64,000 nucleotides of DNA. Source: Sphingomonas koreensis (lineage in GTDB: Bacteria > Pseudomonadota > Alphaproteobacteria > Sphingomonadales > Sphingomonadaceae). This document shows, piece by piece, positions 28,235 through 38,007 of the stretch; positions within the stretch are counted from its first letter, which is position 1; each line of letters begins with the position of its first letter. A program made the translations under genes and the position numbers. Below the pieces are notes generated by a model, which worked only from the letters and a program-made list of their open reading frames with translations, searched no databases and was not told where the DNA came from. The stretch lies in NCBI GenBank assembly GCA_006438735.1, contig RCZF01000005.1, positions 186,001-250,000 of the forward strand. Reading direction: 5' to 3'.

Positions 28235-28927
28235 ATGACCAGAAGAATTCTCGTCGTCGAGGACGACGCCGCCACCGCCGCCTATCTCGCCAAGGGGTTG
28301 GAGGAGAGCGGCTATCTGGTCGAGCGCTGCGGCAACGGCCGCGACGGGCTGTTCCTGGCGAGCGAAGGCGTGTTCGATCTGATCGTCGCGGATCGTATGC
28401 TGCCCGGGCTCGACGGGTTGGCGATGCTCAGCGCGGTGCGCGCGGCCGGAATCACCGTGCCGGCGATCGTGCTGTCGGCGCTGGGCACGGTCGACGACCG
28501 CGTCGATGGCCTGCGCGCCGGCGCCGACGATTATCTGTGCAAGCCGTTTTCCTTCGCCGAGCTGTCGGCGCGGGTCGAGGCGTTGATGCGCCGCGCCGAT
28601 CGCGCGCCCGGCGAAGGCAAGCCGACGCGGCTGACCGTCGGCGATCTGGAAATCGATCTGCTGGCGCGCACCGTAGCGCGGCAGGGCAAGGCCATCCTGC
28701 TCGGCGCACGCGAGTTCAACCTGCTCGAATATCTCGCGCGGCACGCCGGTCAGGTGGTTACGCGAACGATGATGCTCGAGAAGATCTGGAACTATCATTT
28801 CGATCCCGGCTCGAACGTCGTCGATGTGCATATCGGCCGATTACGCCGCAAGCTCGAGGAGGGGTTCGACAGCCCGATCCTCCACACCGTGCGCGGCGCC
28901 GGCTATCGCCTTGCCGCCGCCCCCTGA
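28235..28927 (+). CDS. OmpR-family response regulator
   Basis: The 230-residue protein has a receiver domain (about 1-115) with acidic pocket D10/D11, phosphoacceptor D53 (VADRMLPG) and K103 in the YLCKPF motif. An OmpR-type winged-helix DNA-binding domain follows (ILLGAREFNLLEYLARHAGQ; VDVHIGRLRRKLE). It should be a transcription regulator controlled by the adjacent sensor kinase, whose start overlaps its stop by one base. The regulated genes and signal are unknown; the sequence resembles the QseB/PmrA/TctD group. Confidence 0.93.
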   Translation: MTRRILVVEDDAATAAYLAKGLEESGYLVERCGNGRDGLFLASEGVFDLIVADRMLPGLDGLAMLSAVRAAGITVPAIVLSALGTVDDRVDGLRAGADDYLCKPFSFAELSARVEALMRRADRAPGEGKPTRLTVGDLEIDLLARTVARQGKAILLGAREFNLLEYLARHAGQVVTRTMMLEKIWNYHFDPGSNVVDVHIGRLRRKLEEGFDSPILHTVRGAGYRLAAAP

Positions 28928-30273
28928 TGCGGGTGTCGTTCACCGCGCGGCTCGCGCTGCTGGCGATCACGCTGGCGCTGGTTTCGAGCCTCGCATCGGT
29001 GTTCCTGATCTGGAACGGCGTCCATAACGACGCCATCGCCGCGCTGCGGCGCGATACCGTCGAACAATCGCAGGAATTGATGGCGGTCTATCGCGGCGGC
29101 GGCTTCCCGGCGTTGCGCCGCGCGATCGCCGACGCGCGCGATCCCGATGACGATACGTTGATCGTGGCGATCGTCGATCCCTCGGGCGCGCTGCTCACCG
29201 GCGTCGGCCCGGCGCAATTGGCGCTCCGCCTGGTCGCGCCCACGCCCTTTGCCATTGCGGTGACCGGCGCTGCGCCGCCCTGGGCTGGGCGCGAGGCGGG
29301 GTTCGCGATCCGCCGGGTGGGGCGAGACTTTCTGGTGACCGGACGGCTGCTCGACGATTGGGAGCAGGAACAGCGTACGATCGAGCGCGACGTCGGCCTG
29401 TCGATTCTGCTGGCGATCGCGACGGGCATCATCGCCGGCCTGCTGGTGACGCGCTTTGTCGGGCGGCGGCTCAATCGCATCGCCGACGTTGTCGAGCGGG
29501 TCGGCGAGGGCGATTTCGCGCGGCGCGTCGAGGTCGTCGCCGATGGCCGCGACGCGTTCGATCGGCTGGCGGCGCAGCTCAATGCCATGCTCGACAAGAT
29601 CGAGCGCCTGGTCGCCGAGCTCCGAGCGGTGACCGATTCGCTGGCGCACGATCTGCGCTCGCCGCTCGCACGGCTGCGCACCAAGGCCGAGGCGGCGCTG
29701 CTCGCCAACGACCCCCGCCAGCAGGACGCCGCGCTCGGCGGGCTGCTCGCCGAGACCGATCTGGTGATGCGGATGCTGACGACGCTGCTCGAGATCAGCC
29801 GATCCGAGGCGATGCCGCGCGATCGATTCGCGATGATCGATCCGGCGACGCTGCTCAGCGAGGTCGCGGAGCTTTACGCCCCGGTCGTCGAGGAGGCGAA
29901 GATCGCCTTCCGGCTGGCGATCGACGACACGCCATCGGCCATGCCGCTGCACCGCGAATTGCTGTCGCAGGCGATCGCCAATCTGATCGACAATGCGCTG
30001 CGTCATGCCGCGGTCGGCGGCGATCTGCTCCTTCAATTGTCGCGCGATCCCGCTGCCATACGGATCACTGTCGCCGATCGCGGCGCGGGGATCGACGTCG
30101 CCGACCATGAAGAGGCGCGCAAGCGGTTCGGCCGGCTCGATCGCGCGCGCAGCTTGCCGGGGGCGGGGCTGGGCCTGTCGCTGGTCGAAGCGGTGGCGCG
30201 ATTGCATGGCGGCCGGCTGGAGCTGGCCGACAATGCGCCGGGCCTCGCCGCGACGATCGTGCTGCCGCGGTGA
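28927..30273 (+). CDS. Sensor histidine kinase
   Basis: The 448-residue kinase has membrane segments near 7-29 and 157-176 bracketing a periplasmic sensor of about 125 residues. A HAMP linker is next (LVTRFVGRRLNRIADVVERV), then the dimerisation domain with phospho-His H241 in LAHDLRSPLARLRTK. The ATPase domain has N-box (LIDNALRHA), G1 (DRGAGI) and G2 (GAGLGLSLV). The sensor domain is not recognised. It partners the regulator just upstream. Confidence 0.93.
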   Translation: MRVSFTARLALLAITLALVSSLASVFLIWNGVHNDAIAALRRDTVEQSQELMAVYRGGGFPALRRAIADARDPDDDTLIVAIVDPSGALLTGVGPAQLALRLVAPTPFAIAVTGAAPPWAGREAGFAIRRVGRDFLVTGRLLDDWEQEQRTIERDVGLSILLAIATGIIAGLLVTRFVGRRLNRIADVVERVGEGDFARRVEVVADGRDAFDRLAAQLNAMLDKIERLVAELRAVTDSLAHDLRSPLARLRTKAEAALLANDPRQQDAALGGLLAETDLVMRMLTTLLEISRSEAMPRDRFAMIDPATLLSEVAELYAPVVEEAKIAFRLAIDDTPSAMPLHRELLSQAIANLIDNALRHAAVGGDLLLQLSRDPAAIRITVADRGAGIDVADHEEARKRFGRLDRARSLPGAGLGLSLVEAVARLHGGRLELADNAPGLAATIVLPR

Positions 30274-30313
30274 TCGGCTGGCGGTCCCGCCCGCGCGCCG
30301 CTACAGCGCGGCG

Positions 30314-30535
30314 ATGGATGCGCTGACGTTCTTCGGGCTGGTTGCGATCAGCTTCATGCTATTGTGCTATCTCGTCGAGGATCGCTCGCCGTGGTGGACA
30401 CTGGCCTTCGCGCTCGGCTGTGCGATGAGCTCGACCTATGGCTTCCTGCAAGGCGCCTGGCCGTTCGGCGTCGTCGAGGCGATCTGGACGGTCGTCGCGC
30501 TCCACCGCTGGCGGCTGCGCCACCGCGCTGCTTGA
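30314..30535 (+). CDS. Small two-helix membrane protein
   Basis: The 73-residue frame (MDALTFFGLVAISFMLLCYL...) has two hydrophobic segments separated by a short EDRSPWW turn, with a basic C-terminus (RWRLRHRAA). It is probably an inner-membrane protein. ATG at 30314 is used; a weak ribosome site precedes it. Proteins of this form with a Trp-rich middle are common unannotated genes in sphingomonads. Its stop lies 45 bases before a promoter for rpsM. Confidence 0.55.
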   Translation: MDALTFFGLVAISFMLLCYLVEDRSPWWTLAFALGCAMSSTYGFLQGAWPFGVVEAIWTVVALHRWRLRHRAA

Positions 30536-30580
30536 TGGGAACCGGGGTCCCCGTTTATCCGCCGGGGTCGATCCGCGCGC

Positions 30581-30609
30581 TTGACTCGCCGCATCCGCGG
30601 ACCTAACTG
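30581..30609 (+). promoter_or_regulatory. Putative promoter of the alpha operon
   Basis: TTGACT (30581-30586) and TAACTG (30604-30609) are 17 bases apart. The region lies 135 bases before rpsM, where a promoter is expected because non-ribosomal genes intervene upstream. Confidence 0.5.
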
Positions 30610-30742
30610 GAGCTTATTCCGCAACACCGGTTCTCCGGCGGCGCTCGTTTGCGCTCGCCGGCGATGCGCGTTTCGGGATTCAACGCGATGAGATGGGACG
30701 TGTGCTGCCATGCCGCGCCCGTGGAGCTAGGAGATACAATTC

Positions 30743-31111
30743 ATGGCACGTATTGCGGGCGTCAACATCCCGACCAACAAGCGCGTGGTGATCGCGCTCA
30801 CCTATATCCACGGCATTGGCAACACCAAGGCCAAGGAAATCACCGAAAAGCTGGGCATCAAGGCTTCGGCCCGCGTGCAGGACCTGACCGATCAGGAAGT
30901 GCTCCAGATCCGTGAGACGATCGACGCCGACCATAAGGTCGAGGGCGATCTGCGTCGCGAAACCGCGATGAACATCAAACGGCTGATGGATCTCGCTTCG
31001 TATCGCGGCCTGCGCCATCGCAAGGGCCTGCCGGTCCGCGGCCAGCGCACGCATACCAATGCGCGCACCCGCAAGGGCAAGGCCAAGCCGATCGCCGGCA
31101 AGAAGAAGTAA
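30743..31111 (+). CDS. rpsM: Ribosomal protein S13
   Basis: The 122-residue S13 ([40 protein letters not shown]) forms a bridge between subunits. It is the first gene of the alpha operon here. Confidence 0.98.
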   Translation: MARIAGVNIPTNKRVVIALTYIHGIGNTKAKEITEKLGIKASARVQDLTDQEVLQIRETIDADHKVEGDLRRETAMNIKRLMDLASYRGLRHRKGLPVRGQRTHTNARTRKGKAKPIAGKKK

Positions 31112-31164
31112 GCCGCCGGGTCGTCCCGTCGCTTTCCAGCTTTAGACAGGTCAGGATTTAAATA

Positions 31165-31554
31165 ATGGCACGCGAACCTCAGCGCATTCGTCGGCGCGAG
31201 CGCAAGAACATCACCGCCGGCGTCGCGCATGTGAACGCCAGCTTCAATAACACCATGATCACGATCACCGATGCCCAGGGCAACGCGATTTCGTGGTCGT
31301 CGGCCGGCACGATGGGCTTCAAGGGCTCACGCAAGTCGACGCCGTACGCGGCGCAGGTCGCTGCCGAGGACGCCGGCAAGAAGGCCGCCGAACACGGCGT
31401 CCGCACGCTCGAAGTCGAGGTCAAGGGCCCCGGCTCGGGTCGCGAATCGGCGCTGCGTGCGCTTCAGGCGGTCGGCTTCCAGATCACCTCGATCCGCGAC
31501 GTGACCTCGATCCCGCACAACGGCGTGCGCCCGTCCAAGCGTCGCCGCGTCTAA
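31165..31554 (+). CDS. rpsK: Ribosomal protein S11
   Basis: The 129-residue S11 ([39 protein letters not shown]) lies at the 30S platform near the anti-Shine-Dalgarno region. The rpsD gene that follows in E. coli is absent, as is usual in alphaproteobacteria. Confidence 0.98.
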   Translation: MAREPQRIRRRERKNITAGVAHVNASFNNTMITITDAQGNAISWSSAGTMGFKGSRKSTPYAAQVAAEDAGKKAAEHGVRTLEVEVKGPGSGRESALRALQAVGFQITSIRDVTSIPHNGVRPSKRRRV

Positions 31555-31653
31555 GTCTCGTGCCTGCCGCGCGCGGTTGATCGCGCTGCGCGGCAGGACC
31601 CTCCCACGGCCGGAGCAAGCCCTCAGCTCCCGCCCAAAACCAAGGGGAAGCCC

Positions 31654-32715
31654 GTGTCTGTCAATGCAAAGAACTGGCAGGAATTGAAGAAGCCGCATGG
31701 CCTCGAGAAGAAGTCGGGCGGTGACGGCAAGCGCAAGGCGACCTTCGTCGCCGAGCCGCTCGAGCGGGGTTTCGGCCTGACGCTCGGCAACGCGCTGCGC
31801 CGTGTGCTGCTCTCGTCGCTGCAAGGTGCCGCCGTCACCTCGATCAAGATCGAGAACGTGCTTCACGAATTCTCGTCGCTCGCCGGCGTGCGTGAGGACG
31901 TGACCGACATCGTCCTCAACGTGAAGCAGATCGCGCTGAAGATGGAAGGTGAGGGGCCGAAGCGTCTCCAGCTCTCCGTCACTGGCCCGGCCGAAGTGAA
32001 GGCTGGCGACATCGCGGTTTCGGGCGACATCGAAGTGATGAACCCCGATCTCGTCATCTGCCACCTCGACGACGGCGCGACGCTCAACATGGAGCTGACC
32101 GCCGACATCGGGAAGGGCTATGTCCCGGCCGTCGCCAATCGTCCGGCGGATGCACCGATCGGCCTCATTCCGATCGACGCGCTGTATTCGCCGGTTCGTC
32201 AGGTCAGCTATAAGGTCGATCCGACCCGCGTTGGGCAGGATCTCGATTACGACAAGCTGACGCTGACGATCGAAACCGACGGCACCGTGGCGCCTGAGGA
32301 TGGCCTGGCTTACGCTGCGCGCATCCTGCAGGACCAGCTGGCGCTGTTCGTTCACTTCGACGATTCGGCGATCGCGCGCAGCGCGACCGTCGGCCAGGCG
32401 GCCCCTGCGACGCAGGAAGCCACCGGCGACACGCAGCAGATCAATCGCTATCTGCTCAAGAAGGTCGACGAACTCGAGCTGTCGGTGCGTTCGGCCAATT
32501 GCCTCAAGAACGATAACATCATCTATATCGGCGATCTGGTCCAGAAGACCGAAGCCGAGATGCTGCGCACGCCGAACTTCGGCCGCAAGTCCTTGAATGA
32601 GATCAAGGAAGTGCTCTCGTCGATGGGGCTCCGGCTGGGCATGGAAATCCCCGGCTGGCCGCCCGAGAATATCGAGGAAATGGCCAAGAAGCTCGAACAG
32701 GAAATCATGGGGTGA
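31654..32715 (+). CDS. rpoA: RNA polymerase alpha subunit
   Basis: The 353-residue subunit has the N-terminal dimerisation domain ([20 protein letters not shown]) that nucleates polymerase assembly. A linker leads to the C-terminal domain ([40 protein letters not shown]), which binds UP elements and activators. The start is GTG at 31654. Downstream, a 264-base gap with a palindromic repeat precedes rplQ. Confidence 0.98.
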   Translation: MSVNAKNWQELKKPHGLEKKSGGDGKRKATFVAEPLERGFGLTLGNALRRVLLSSLQGAAVTSIKIENVLHEFSSLAGVREDVTDIVLNVKQIALKMEGEGPKRLQLSVTGPAEVKAGDIAVSGDIEVMNPDLVICHLDDGATLNMELTADIGKGYVPAVANRPADAPIGLIPIDALYSPVRQVSYKVDPTRVGQDLDYDKLTLTIETDGTVAPEDGLAYAARILQDQLALFVHFDDSAIARSATVGQAAPATQEATGDTQQINRYLLKKVDELELSVRSANCLKNDNIIYIGDLVQKTEAEMLRTPNFGRKSLNEIKEVLSSMGLRLGMEIPGWPPENIEEMAKKLEQEIMG

Positions 32716-32813
32716 TCGCAGGCGAATAGCGCAAGCTATTCGTCGTCGCGGCGATCACCTCGGCCGGCGGGCTTGGCCCGACCGACGGCGCGGCTTGGCC
32801 GCGGCGCAATTTG

Positions 32814-32904
32814 CCGTCATCCCCGCGAAAGCGGGGACCCAGCTCCCGCTGTTCGGGCTGGGTGAGACGGTGGGAGATGGGCCCCCGCTTTCGCGGGGGT
32901 GACG
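32814..32904. repeat. Palindromic family B repeat pair between rpoA and rplQ
   Basis: The left arm starts CGTCATCCCCGCGAAAGCGG and the right arm ends CCCGCTTTCGCGGGGGTGAC. They are inverted copies about 90 bases end to end, with shorter matching blocks (CCCAGCTCCC / GGGAGATGGG) inside. Each arm is itself palindromic, as in REP/BIME elements. It interrupts the alpha operon. Confidence 0.85.
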
Positions 32905-32979
32905 TAAATAGGGCGGTCTGCGTCGCCGCCTGGTCTGGGGTTCCGTAAGACGGCCCCTTAACGAACGAAGGAAAATACC

Positions 32980-33399
32980 ATGCGTCACCGTGTAGGCGGC
33001 CGGAAGCTTCAGCGGACCTCGGCCCACCGCATCGCCCTGTTCCGCAACATGTCGGCCGCGCTGATCAAGCACGAGCAGATCACCACCACCGTCGCCAAGG
33101 CGAAGGAGCTGCGGCCGTATGTCGAGAAGCTGATCACGCTCGCCAAGAAGGGTGGTCTGTCGAACCGCCGCCTGGCGCACGCGCGGTTGCTCGACGATGC
33201 GCAGCTGGTGAAGCTGTTCGACGTGCTGGCCAAGCGCTACGCCGATCGCAACGGCGGTTATACCCGCATCATCAAGGCCGGCATCCGCGCGTCGGACGCC
33301 TCGCCGATCGCCATCATCGAGTTCGTCGATCGCGATCCGGCCGCCAAGGGCCAGGATTCGGGCCCGGTGCAAGGTGAAGAGTTCGACGAAGCGGCCTGA
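32980..33399 (+). CDS. rplQ: Ribosomal protein L17
   Basis: The 139-residue L17 ([40 protein letters not shown]) lies at the 50S exit side. It has a short acidic C-terminal tail. It is the last gene of the alpha operon, followed by a terminator. Confidence 0.97.
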   Translation: MRHRVGGRKLQRTSAHRIALFRNMSAALIKHEQITTTVAKAKELRPYVEKLITLAKKGGLSNRRLAHARLLDDAQLVKLFDVLAKRYADRNGGYTRIIKAGIRASDASPIAIIEFVDRDPAAKGQDSGPVQGEEFDEAA

Positions 33400-33425
33400 T
33401 CGAGGGAATCGCTCTTGTCCGAAAC

Positions 33426-33458
33426 AGGGCCGCGCCACATCTGTGGGGCGGCCCTTTT
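33426..33458 (+). terminator. Rho-independent terminator of the alpha operon
   Basis: AGGGCCGC and GCGGCCCT pair across an inner stem and are followed by TTT. It lies 27 bases behind rplQ. Confidence 0.85.
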
Positions 33459-33514
33459 CGTTTGCGGCGCGCTTGGACGTCGCATAGCGCGAATGGCGAG
33501 AGGATCCGTTGAGA

Positions 33515-35578
33515 ATGACCGAGAAGCCCGTTTATCCTGAAACGCTGCGTGAGGACCAGGCCGACCTTCAGTTCGGCGTGGATGTCGCCGATCCTTACCG
33601 CTGGCTCGAGAACGACGTGCGCAGCGACGCGCGCGTCGCCGATTGGGTCGCGGCCGAGAATGCGGTGACCGACGCCTATCTCGCCACGCTCCCCGCCCGG
33701 GGTCGCTTCAAGGCGCGGATCACCGAGCTGTTCGATTTCGAGCGCTTCGGCGTGCCGGTTAAAAAGGGCGGGCGCTATTTCTACGCGCACAATAGCGGGC
33801 TGCAGAACCAGGCGACGCTCTACGTCCGCGACACCATCGACGGCGAAGGGCGCCTGCTGATCGATCCCAACGGCTGGTCCGACGACGGTGCCACCGCGCT
33901 CGGCGAATGGGTGCCGTCCGAGGATGGCTCGAAACTGCTCTACACCGTCCAGGAAGGCGGCGCCGATTGGCGCACCGCCAAGGTGCTCGACGTGGCGAGC
34001 GGCGACGCGCTGGCCGACGACGTCCAATGGGTCAAATTCTCCAACTTCGCCTGGGCCAAGAACGGCGCCGGCTTCTTCTATTCACGCTTTCCCGAGCCGG
34101 CGGCCGGCGGCACCTATCAGCAGCTCAACCACAATCATGCAGTCTATTTCCACCGGCTCGGTGACGATCAGGCGGCCGACCGGCTGATCTTTGCAGCCTC
34201 CGATCGGCCGCGGCTCAACAATGTCGCGGAGATCACCGACGACGGCAATTGGCTGCTGGTCTCGTCGTCCGAAGGCACCGACGATCGGTTCGAGCTGACG
34301 CTGATCGACCTTACTACGCCGCGGATGACCAAGCGCGTGATCGTGCGCGGCATGGAAAACCATTGGGCGCTTGCCGGCAATCAGGGCGCGATCTTCTATT
34401 TCGTCACCGATCAGAACGCGCCGCGCCGCCGCATCGTCACGATGGACGTTGCCTCGATGACGCGTCAGCTCAAGGAGATCGTGCCGCAGGACGAGGCGGT
34501 CCTGGAGGGCGCGGCGCTGATCGGCGGCGTGCTGGTGGCGCAATATATGCGCGACGTGAAGAACGAGGTCCGCCGCTATTCGCTCGACGGCGACCGGTTG
34601 GGTGAACTGGCCTTGCCGGGGATTGGCTCGGTCGGGGGGCTCGGCGGCACGCATGACGATCCCGAGACGTTCTACGCCTTCACCAGCTTTGCGACGCCGA
34701 CGACGATTTATCGGGCCGATGTGACGACCGGCGAAAGCACCGTGTGGGCGGCGCCCGATGTCGGCTTCGATCCCGATCAATTCCGCGTCGAACAGGTGTT
34801 CGTGACTTCGAAGGATGGCACGCGCGTGCCGATGTTCGTCGTCGGCCACCGCGATCTGCCCGCCGATCCCGCGCCGACGCTGCTCTACGGCTATGGCGGC
34901 TTCAACATCCCCGTGCCGCCGAGCTTTGCCGCCAGCCGGATCGCGTGGATGGAGGCGGGCGGCGTGTTCGCGGTCGCCGGCATTCGCGGCGGCGGCGAAT
35001 ATGGCAAGGAATGGCACGATGGCGGTCGGCTGGCCAACAAGCAGAACAGCTTCGACGATTTCATCGCCGCCGCCGAGCATCTGATCGCGCAAGGCGTGAC
35101 GTCGGCGGACAAGCTGGCGATTCAAGGCGGCTCCAATGGCGGGCTGCTGATCGGCGCGGTGGTCAACCAGCGGCCCGATCTTTTCGCGGCGGCGATCCCG
35201 ATCGTCGGCGTGATGGACATGCTGCGCTTCGACAAGTTCACCGCCGGGCGCTATTGGGTCGATGATTACGGCTCGCCTGCCGATGAGGCGGCATTCCGCA
35301 ATCTCTACGCCTACTCGCCTTATCACAACATCAGGCCGGGCGCAGATTACCCGGCGGTGCTCGTCGTGACGGCGGATACCGACGACCGCGTGGTGCCCGG
35401 CCACAGCTTCAAATACATCGCCGCGCTCCAGCATGCCGAAGCGGGCGACAAACCCCACCTGATCCGCATCGAGACGCGCGCCGGCCACGGCTCCGGCAAG
35501 CCGACCGACAAGGCGATCGCCGAAGCCGCCGACATGTGGGCGTTCGCCGGCGCCTGGACGGGCATGCAACTCGCCTGA
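33515..35578 (+). CDS. Prolyl oligopeptidase family serine peptidase
   Basis: The 687-residue enzyme has an N-terminal seven-bladed propeller region (about 70-410) and a C-terminal alpha/beta-hydrolase domain. The catalytic set is S540 in QGGSNGGLL, an Asp in TADTDDRVVPGHS (623/624) and H658 in RAGHGSGKP. It hydrolyses short proline-containing peptides. No signal peptide is seen, so it is probably cytoplasmic. An in-frame TTG two codons upstream is a possible alternative start. Confidence 0.93.
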   Translation: MTEKPVYPETLREDQADLQFGVDVADPYRWLENDVRSDARVADWVAAENAVTDAYLATLPARGRFKARITELFDFERFGVPVKKGGRYFYAHNSGLQNQATLYVRDTIDGEGRLLIDPNGWSDDGATALGEWVPSEDGSKLLYTVQEGGADWRTAKVLDVASGDALADDVQWVKFSNFAWAKNGAGFFYSRFPEPAAGGTYQQLNHNHAVYFHRLGDDQAADRLIFAASDRPRLNNVAEITDDGNWLLVSSSEGTDDRFELTLIDLTTPRMTKRVIVRGMENHWALAGNQGAIFYFVTDQNAPRRRIVTMDVASMTRQLKEIVPQDEAVLEGAALIGGVLVAQYMRDVKNEVRRYSLDGDRLGELALPGIGSVGGLGGTHDDPETFYAFTSFATPTTIYRADVTTGESTVWAAPDVGFDPDQFRVEQVFVTSKDGTRVPMFVVGHRDLPADPAPTLLYGYGGFNIPVPPSFAASRIAWMEAGGVFAVAGIRGGGEYGKEWHDGGRLANKQNSFDDFIAAAEHLIAQGVTSADKLAIQGGSNGGLLIGAVVNQRPDLFAAAIPIVGVMDMLRFDKFTAGRYWVDDYGSPADEAAFRNLYAYSPYHNIRPGADYPAVLVVTADTDDRVVPGHSFKYIAALQHAEAGDKPHLIRIETRAGHGSGKPTDKAIAEAADMWAFAGAWTGMQLA

Positions 35579-35659
35579 ACCATTCAGCCTTGCGACAGCC
35601 CGGATGGAGCAGGAAGCCATCGCCGCGCGTTATGGCGGATCGGTGGTAGGAGTGTGACG

Positions 35660-36373
35660 ATGGTGGGTTGGTCGATACGGCGCGCGGCGATTGCCGCGGC
35701 ATTGGTTTCGGTCGCGGTGGTCCCCGCCGTTGCACAGGATTGGAGCCCGCCGCCGCAAAGCGACGACGGCTATCAGCAAGCGCCCGACGATGGCTATCAG
35801 CAGGCGCCCGACGACGGCGACGGCTACCAGCAGGGCGACAACCAAGATTACGGGCAAGGCTACGGCCAGCCGCCGATGGCCGATCCCGATCAGAATGATG
35901 GCGACGATCAGGGCTATCAGGACGATACGCCGGGCTCGTCGAGCGACAATGGCGATCGCTATGCGCCGCCGCCGACCGCCGCACCCTATGGCGATGACGG
36001 CGATGCGCAGGGTTACGCGCCCGACGACACCGATAATGGCGATGGGCAGGCCTATGCGCCCAACGATGCCGCACCGCAATCCTATGGCAATGACGACAAT
36101 AGCTGGCGCGAGTGGCACGATCCTGACGGCCAGACCGCCGCACTGCCGCAAACCAGTCCCGGCTATCAGCGCAGCGCCGGCATCGCGACGCGCGATCAGG
36201 CGATGAGCGGCTGCCTCACCGCGGTGCGTGCGCGTGTCGGGGGAACGGCAAGCGCGTCGCGCGTCGATGGTATTCGCGGCGAATGGATGGTCAGCGGCGC
36301 GCTCGGCACCGGCAAGACGTTCTACTGCTCGGTTCGGCACGGTGCCGTCGATACCGTCGAACTCGCCGGCTGA
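35660..36373 (+). CDS. Secreted repeat-rich protein of unknown function
   Basis: A signal peptide (AAIAAALVSVAVVPAVAQ) leads into about 130 residues rich in Asp, Gly, Tyr, Gln and Pro. Tandem DDGYQQAP-type units appear near residues 35-65, followed by looser GDDGD/YAPDD repeats. The C-terminal 75 residues look folded (AMSGCLTAVRARVGG; GEWMVSGALGTGKTFYCSVR) and contain two cysteines that could form a disulfide. AGGAG seven bases before the ATG at 35660 decides the start. Probably periplasmic. The family is not recognised. Confidence 0.7.
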   Translation: MVGWSIRRAAIAAALVSVAVVPAVAQDWSPPPQSDDGYQQAPDDGYQQAPDDGDGYQQGDNQDYGQGYGQPPMADPDQNDGDDQGYQDDTPGSSSDNGDRYAPPPTAAPYGDDGDAQGYAPDDTDNGDGQAYAPNDAAPQSYGNDDNSWREWHDPDGQTAALPQTSPGYQRSAGIATRDQAMSGCLTAVRARVGGTASASRVDGIRGEWMVSGALGTGKTFYCSVRHGAVDTVELAG

Positions 36374-36421
36374 CCGACTTTCGGCTTTCCCCGGCTTGCG
36401 TATCTGCTATGCGGCTGAGGC

Positions 36422-37981
36422 ATGGTTGACCATGCCCAAGACAACATCCTGATCGTCGATTTCGGCAGCCAGGTCACGCAACTCATCGCACGCCGCGTCC
36501 GCGAGGCGGGGGTCTATAGCGAGATCGCGCCGTTCAATGCTGCCGAGGAAGCGTTCGAGCGGCTGCGCCCGCGCGGCGTGATTCTCTCGGGGGGGCCAGC
36601 CTCGGTGCCCGACGCCGGCAGCCCGCGTATTCCCCAAGCTATTCTCGATTCGGGGCTGCCGCTGCTCGGGATCTGCTATGGCCAGCAGAGCATGATGGCG
36701 CAGCTCGGCGGCGCGGTGGCGCGCGGCGATTCGGGCGAATTCGGCCATGCCTTCATCGACATCGAGGACGGGTGCGATCTGTTCGACGGACTTTGGCGCG
36801 AGGGCGAGAAGCATCAGGTGTGGATGAGCCACGGCGACAAGGTGACCGAGCTTGCGCCCGGCTTCCGCATCGTTGCCTCCAGCCCCGGCGCGCCGTTCGC
36901 GGTGATCGCCGACGACGACCGACGCTATTACGCGATGCAATTCCACCCCGAGGTGGTCCATACCCCCGACGGCGGCCGGCTGATCGCCAATTTCGCGCGG
37001 CATGTGTGCGGGCTGGCGGGCGACTGGTCGATGGCCGAGTTCCGCGACGCCAAGATCGCCGAAATTCGCCAACAGGTCGGCAAGGGCAGGGTGATCTGCG
37101 GGCTTTCCGGCGGCGTCGATTCGGCGGTGGCGGCGGTGTTGATCCACGAAGCGATCGGGGAACAGCTCACTTGCGTGTTCGTCGATCACGGACTGATGCG
37201 CGCCGGCGAGGCCGATCAGGTCGTCAGCCTGTTTCGCGGCGCCTATAATATCCCGCTCGTCCATGTGAACGCCGAGACGCTATTCCTCAGCGGCATGGCC
37301 GGCGTCACCGATCCCGAGGCGAAGCGCAAGTTCATCGGCAAGACGTTCATCGACGTGTTCGAGGAGGAAGCCCGCAAGATCGGCGGCGCCGAGTTCCTGG
37401 CGCAAGGCACGCTGTATCCGGACGTGATCGAGAGCGTCAGCTTCACCGGCGGGCCGTCGGTAACGATCAAGAGCCATCACAATGTCGGCGGTCTGCCCGA
37501 ACGCATGGACATGAAGCTCGTCGAACCCTTGCGCGAATTGTTCAAGGACGAGGTCCGCGCGCTCGGTCGCGAGCTCGGCCTGCCCGATGTGTTCGTCGGT
37601 CGGCACCCGTTTCCGGGGCCCGGCCTCGCGATCCGCATCCCTGGCGAAGTCACCCGCGAACGCTGCGACATCCTGCGCAAGGCCGATGCGATTTATCTCG
37701 AGGAGATCAGGAACGCCGGGCTTTACGACGCGATCTGGCAGGCGTTCGCGGTGCTGCTGCCGGTGCGCACCGTCGGCGTGATGGGCGACGGGCGGACCTA
37801 TGATTACGTGCTGGCGCTGCGCGCGGTGACGTCGACCGATGGCATGACCGCGGTGGCGTTCAATTTCCCCGGCGACTTTCTGGCGCGGGTTGCGACGCGG
37901 ATCGTCAATGAAGTCCGAGGCATCAACCGAGTGACGTATGATTACACATCGAAGCCGCCAGGCACGATCGAGTGGGAATGA
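36422..37981 (+). CDS. guaA: GMP synthase (glutamine-hydrolysing)
   Basis: The 519-residue enzyme makes GMP from XMP, ATP and glutamine. The class I amidotransferase domain has C85 (LLGICYGQQ) and the H175/E177 pair (MQFHPEVV). The ATP-pyrophosphatase domain has SGGVDS at 229-234. The C-terminal dimerisation domain ([27 protein letters not shown]) is complete. The gene is monocistronic by context, convergent with the alpha-galactosidase gene. Confidence 0.98.
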   Translation: MVDHAQDNILIVDFGSQVTQLIARRVREAGVYSEIAPFNAAEEAFERLRPRGVILSGGPASVPDAGSPRIPQAILDSGLPLLGICYGQQSMMAQLGGAVARGDSGEFGHAFIDIEDGCDLFDGLWREGEKHQVWMSHGDKVTELAPGFRIVASSPGAPFAVIADDDRRYYAMQFHPEVVHTPDGGRLIANFARHVCGLAGDWSMAEFRDAKIAEIRQQVGKGRVICGLSGGVDSAVAAVLIHEAIGEQLTCVFVDHGLMRAGEADQVVSLFRGAYNIPLVHVNAETLFLSGMAGVTDPEAKRKFIGKTFIDVFEEEARKIGGAEFLAQGTLYPDVIESVSFTGGPSVTIKSHHNVGGLPERMDMKLVEPLRELFKDEVRALGRELGLPDVFVGRHPFPGPGLAIRIPGEVTRERCDILRKADAIYLEEIRNAGLYDAIWQAFAVLLPVRTVGVMGDGRTYDYVLALRAVTSTDGMTAVAFNFPGDFLARVATRIVNEVRGINRVTYDYTSKPPGTIEWE

Positions 37982-38007
37982 CGCTGCGGTAAAGGGCGCC
38001 GCTGGCT

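Noticed and set aside
34082-35620. 512-residue minus-strand frame opposite the prolyl oligopeptidase gene
   Set aside because: The plus-strand gene has an intact catalytic triad; the antisense translation shows no motif.
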